A DNA stretch of 64,000 nucleotides from NCBI GenBank assembly GCA_004154925.1, contig QJNS01000013.1, positions 124,001-188,000 on the forward strand, read 5' to 3'. The stretch's first letter is position 1. Every line of letters begins with the position of its first letter. This document shows, in pieces, positions 60,601 to 64,000 of the stretch. The notes under the pieces are model-generated. The model searched no databases, was not told where the DNA came from, and worked only from the letters and a program-made list of their open reading frames with translations. The translations under genes and the position numbers were made by a program. This DNA is from Monosporascus cannonballus. Lineage: Eukaryota; Ascomycota; Sordariomycetes; Xylariales.

Positions 60601-62578
60601 CAACCTTGGGCGGCTTGAAAAAGGCCAGGTACGAGGCGAACCCCTAATTTTGAAGCGTATGTGGCGAAACTAATAACGTTCGTAATTTCTAGTCTGTCCT
60701 CATTCACAGCGGTTGCGGCGGTGTCGGCCTTGCCTCCATCCAGGTCGCGCGCATGCTCGGTGCCGAGATCTATACGACCGTCGGCAACAAAGAAAAGGCT
60801 GACTATTTAATGGAGACGTGTGGAATTCCTAGGGGCCGTATATTTGATTCACGTAATACCTCATTTGTCGACGGTATATTACGCGAAACGAATGGTAAGG
60901 GGGTTGACGTCGCCCTAAACTCGCTATCCGGCGAACTTTTGCATGCGACGTGGCGCTGCATCGCGAAATGGGGGACGATGGTCGAAATAGGTAAAGTCGA
61001 CTTGCTCGGGGCCGGCAAGCTCGATATGGATATGTTTCTAGGGAGCCGTAACTATTGCTGTTTTGACCTTCGCCAAATGGCCGAGGAACGACCTCAAATG
61101 ATTGGTTGGTGAGTGAGATGTCCTCTTCTCTCATAACGCCCAGGTCTTGAGAGAAGTTTATGGCTGGCAAGTTTCTGAACCCTTTTAGCTTACTACGGTC
61201 TATGATGGAATACTACCATCAAGGTTTTATCCGGCCCATCCACCTAGCCAAAATCTCCCCTGTATCAAACGTCCAGGATGAGTTTCGGTATATGCAACAA
61301 GGGAGCCATATCGGCAAAATTATGATCTCGCTCCGCGATAACGATGGACGCCTCCGGCCGGACGAGGATGTCGGTACTGCCGCACATAAAGGTGTAGTCA
61401 GACTCGATCCCTCAGCCTCATACCTGCTCGTCGGCGGCCTCGGTGGTCTCGGCCGCTCCATCTCCGCCTGGATGGTCCAACATAATGCGAGGAATCTAAC
61501 CTTCCTGTCCCGCAGCGCGGGCAGCAGCCCACAAGAGCGTGACTTCGCTCGCACGCTGGAGAGTATGGGCTGTACCGTACAGCTCGTCCGCGGCAGCGTT
61601 ACCGATGCGGCCGACGTAGCGCGCGCCATGGACGGAACTCCGACCACTCTAAAGGGTATAATCCATATGGCCATGGTACTCCGGGACCAAGCGTTCTCGC
61701 GCATGAGTATTGACGACTGGAACGGCTCTACGGCGCCAAAGATAACGGGGACTTGGAACTTACACCAGATCTCGTGCGCACGAGGGGTGGATCTGGACTT
61801 CTTCATACTATTCAGTTCGTTGTCAGGAGTGCTAGGGCAGCCGGGACAGGCGAACTACGCGGCTGCCAACACCTTCCTAGATGCATTCGTGAAATACCGC
61901 ACGGGCATGGGGCTACCATGTACCGCGCTCGACATCGGCGCGATGGAGGGCATAGGGTACTTATTCGAAAATGAAGACCTCCTGCGAAAGATGCGCGGAA
62001 CCGGCTGGCATCCCGTCAAGGAAGAGGAGCTCCTCGAGGCGCTGGGGGCAGCCATATTGGCTCGCACGAGGGCAGAGCAACAAGGAGAACCGGCCGCCGA
62101 CCCCTGGTCACCTATAGTCGACAAAAACACTATGCTCGTCGGCGTCTCGCCATCCGTTCCACTCGGCGACCCCAACAGCAGCGCGCGCTTGCGCAAGGAC
62201 GTTCGCATGGCGGCGTATCTCAACATAGGCCGCGGCAGCGCCGGCAAGGTCCTGAGTGATAACGACGCCCTGCGCGTCTTCCTGGCCAGCGCCAAGGACA
62301 ACCCGACGATGTTCAGGACGCCGGAGGGAGCGGCCCTGCTCGCGCACGAGATCGGGAAGAAGCTGTTCGCCCTGCTGCTGAAGCCCGACGAGGATCCCAA
62401 CATCGCGCTGAGCCTCGCCGAGCTGGGCTTGGACTCGCTGATCGCGGTGGAGATGCGCGCGTGGTGGAAGCAGGTGTTCGGACTGAATATTAGTGTGCTG
62501 GAGATTCTGGCCATGGGCACCCTGGATGCGCTTGGAAAAAGGGCGGCAGATCAGCTGGCGGAAATATATGATGGATAG
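54664..62578 (+). CDS. Highly reducing type I polyketide synthase (KS-AT-DH-cMT-ER-KR-ACP)
   Basis: Five exons: 54664-55400, 55466-60269, 60338-60628, 60693-61108 and 61189-62578 (2545 aa); introns 64-80 nt, all GT-AG. The first 80 residues are an NG-rich lead. KS about 83-510: Cys253 (RTACSSS), His391 (ECHGTGTP), His427 (NLGHGEG). AT about 600-930: Ser697 in VGHSSGE. DH from about 980: His1014 in LRDHKIKDDIIFP, with Asp where the HxxxG motif has Gly, and HPVVLDTIFQ. cMT about 1435: VELGTGQG. ER about 1815-2130, NADPH loop HSGCGGVGLAS. KR about 2158-2340: GGLGGLG and Tyr2306 (QANYAAANT). ACP: Ser2499 in LGLDSL. No thioesterase, reductase or condensation domain follows, so release needs another enzyme, probably the AOS. 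Predicted product: a reduced, possibly methylated acyl chain. Confidence 0.93.
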
Positions 62579-63368
62579 AAGTCGGTGGTTCCAGGGTACG
62601 AGCTGAGTTCACGAGGGTAAGCCCTCTTAGCATACTTCCCGATTACTACGGCAAATGACTAAGGCTGTAATCGAGGACCTCCTTAGGGTCCCCTAAGCCC
62701 TTAGGTGCTTAAGGGCACCACCTACCAGATATAGGGGACATCAGTTGTGTTATTGTATTAAGCTAATTACGACGCTTCTTCGCACGCGTACTGTTTCCGC
62801 GTAACCTCATAACGGAACACGTATATTCCGACTAAGTACCCTTTCCATAATTAGTATACTCTAAAAAAACCTAGCTAGCTGACATGCTCCCCTAACGCCC
62901 TAAAGCATTTAGGAGCTGGTAGTAGTCAAGGTGCTAGGGAAAAAACAACTGTCTCCTCGGGTGCGAACTGAGCACAGCAGTAACTGGCAAGTGCAATTTT
63001 GGTTCGTGCTGCTATTAAATTGGGTGTTTAAATCCAATTAAATCATTTGGAACCGGTTATTTAATGGAATAGATATCCATTTCAGGTTAGCGCTGTAACC
63101 GCTCTGGTTACTGCTCTGCTCAGTTCGCACCCGGAGGGGATAGCCCCGGATAGGGCCGCTCCATTTATACGTTATTCACCTTTAATTCGCCTTAGACTGT
63201 ACATCCTGTGTTTCTATGGAGAACTGTGGCGCACAGTGTCCTGACATGAACTGGTCTAGAATCTTTTGGCGCTCTTCGTCTTGAAGGTTAGTGACTCGCA
63301 ATTCCCAGAATGAACCCCGACTCATCGCCGGGCGAACGCCTATTCGCTGCGCTAAGTCAGCACCCACC
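62579..63368. other. Intergenic region at the edge of the cluster
   Basis: About 790 bp between the PKS and the last gene. It contains repeated CCCTAA/TTAGG-type strings near 62690-62720 and 62890-62940 and an inverted-repeat element at 62959-63133. No gene is recognised. Confidence 0.45.
62959..63133. repeat. Short inverted-repeat element (MITE-like)
   Basis: A 27-bp sequence beginning CGGGTGCGAACTGAGCA at 62959-62985 recurs inverted at 63107-63133 with one mismatch, enclosing about 120 bp of AT-richer DNA without coding capacity. Size and layout suit a non-autonomous DNA element. A target-site duplication is not clear. Confidence 0.55.
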
Positions 63369-64000
63369 ATGCAAGAACTCGCCCCCTCCAATATTAGTGG
63401 GATGAACATCGCAGCATTCTCCAGTCCTGCGGGTCATAATGACGCATGCAAGGGACTGCTAGGGCATGAGATCGGAGCCCAGTTTGCCCAACGAGCTATT
63501 TCCTCACTTCCAGAAGCGCAGCTAGAACAGTTGATGCAGTTCCTCGATGCCGAACTAGGCATTATCCTGCATTGTCAGTCGAAAGAGGGCGACGCCAGTG
63601 TCTTTGGGGATGAAGATAATCAGACTATTCAACTTCTGAAGAAGAAAGGGTTCAGCGAACAGTTCGACTTCTGCTATGACTGGCACTGGCGCTCGGAGGA
63701 TGTGTTTCGTGGTCGCGGTCGTTGTCCAACGACCAAATGGGACCCCAAAGTCAAAAGGCTCCATGATGACCTCTCCTCTGATCTCTTACGCATCTTGAGC
63801 TTTCGATTTCTCATCGTTGGGGGTTCCTGTGCAAAGACACATTATCGAAGCATTATCGCAGCAGAACGGCATTCCGTCCCCATACACATTGTTCCGGGTC
63901 TAAAGTTTGAGATTGATTTCGAGTTTACCGGCAAGTCACTGCAACGCATTGTTACATACATTGATCACCCCTCCATTCTGTACTTCCATCCGAGTAGTGC
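63369..64000 (+). CDS. Unrecognised protein, 3' end beyond the window
   Basis: A frame from the ATG at 63369 stays open for 210 codons to the window end. Composition is protein-like and typical of a soluble fungal protein: an N-terminal helix-like segment (GHEIGAQFAQRAISSLPEAQ), an aromatic patch (QFDFCYDWHWRSEDVF) and a possible beta strand followed by Gly-Gly-Ser (FRFLIVGGSC). I do not recognise a family. It might form the border of the cluster or an unrelated neighbour. Introns within the open stretch cannot be excluded, and the C-terminus is missing. Confidence 0.6.
   Translation, partial: MQELAPSNISGMNIAAFSSPAGHNDACKGLLGHEIGAQFAQRAISSLPEAQLEQLMQFLDAELGIILHCQSKEGDASVFGDEDNQTIQLLKKKGFSEQFDFCYDWHWRSEDVFRGRGRCPTTKWDPKVKRLHDDLSSDLLRILSFRFLIVGGSCAKTHYRSIIAAERHSVPIHIVPGLKFEIDFEFTGKSLQRIVTYIDHPSILYFHPSS

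Noticed and set aside
61855..62520. Minus-strand open frame of 221 codons
   Set aside because: Antisense shadow of the PKS KR-ACP region.
1..64000. CRISPR arrays, bacterial operons, ribosomal RNA genes
   Set aside because: None seen; intron structure and protein families are those of a fungal nuclear genome.

Overview
The window is nuclear DNA of a filamentous ascomycete (Pezizomycotina, probably Sordariomycetes). Genes carry short 46-195 nt GT-AG introns with CTAAC-type branch sites. The protein families are fungal: a highly reducing PKS, a CarO/NOP-type opsin, Fung_rhodopsin membrane proteins and large C2H2 regulators. The first 7.85 kb is very AT-rich, with CpA depleted and CpG kept, the usual mark of repeat-induced point mutation (RIP).

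Layout. 1-7853: RIP-degraded transposons, namely a Ty3/Gypsy chromovirus relic, unassigned AT-rich DNA and a bounded Fot1/Pogo-like element with 42-bp terminal inverted repeats and TA target sites. 8915-11683 and 18134-19933: two related large C2H2 zinc-finger proteins, separated by about 6.5 kb without a recognisable gene. 19934-27057: a second gene-poor stretch of ordinary base composition with a few coding-like scraps. 27058-40072: mostly ordinary genes, all on the minus strand: a kelch protein, the complex I 24-kDa subunit, a PrxQ-type peroxiredoxin, an imidazolonepropionase-like amidohydrolase, a frame-broken SRPK-like kinase and a microbial-type opsin. 41443-41535: an intron-containing tRNA-Phe.

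42640-62578 is a compact biosynthetic gene cluster: hotdog thioesterase (-), MFS exporter (+), Fung_rhodopsin membrane protein (-), alpha-oxoamine synthase (+), cytochrome P450 (+) and a highly reducing PKS (+; KS-AT-DH-cMT-ER-KR-ACP, no release domain). The inferred logic is that the PKS builds a reduced, possibly methylated chain, the PLP enzyme removes it from the ACP by decarboxylative condensation with an amino acid to give an alpha-amino ketone, the P450 oxidises the product and the MFS protein exports it. This resembles sphinganine-analogue pathways such as fumonisin, but the PLP enzyme is the short BioF-like type. I see no dedicated Zn2Cys6 regulator in the cluster.

63369-64000 begins an unrecognised gene that runs off the window. 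All gene models are manual splices read from the sequence. Exon junctions were checked for phase and for continuity of conserved motifs, but not by expression data or database searches.
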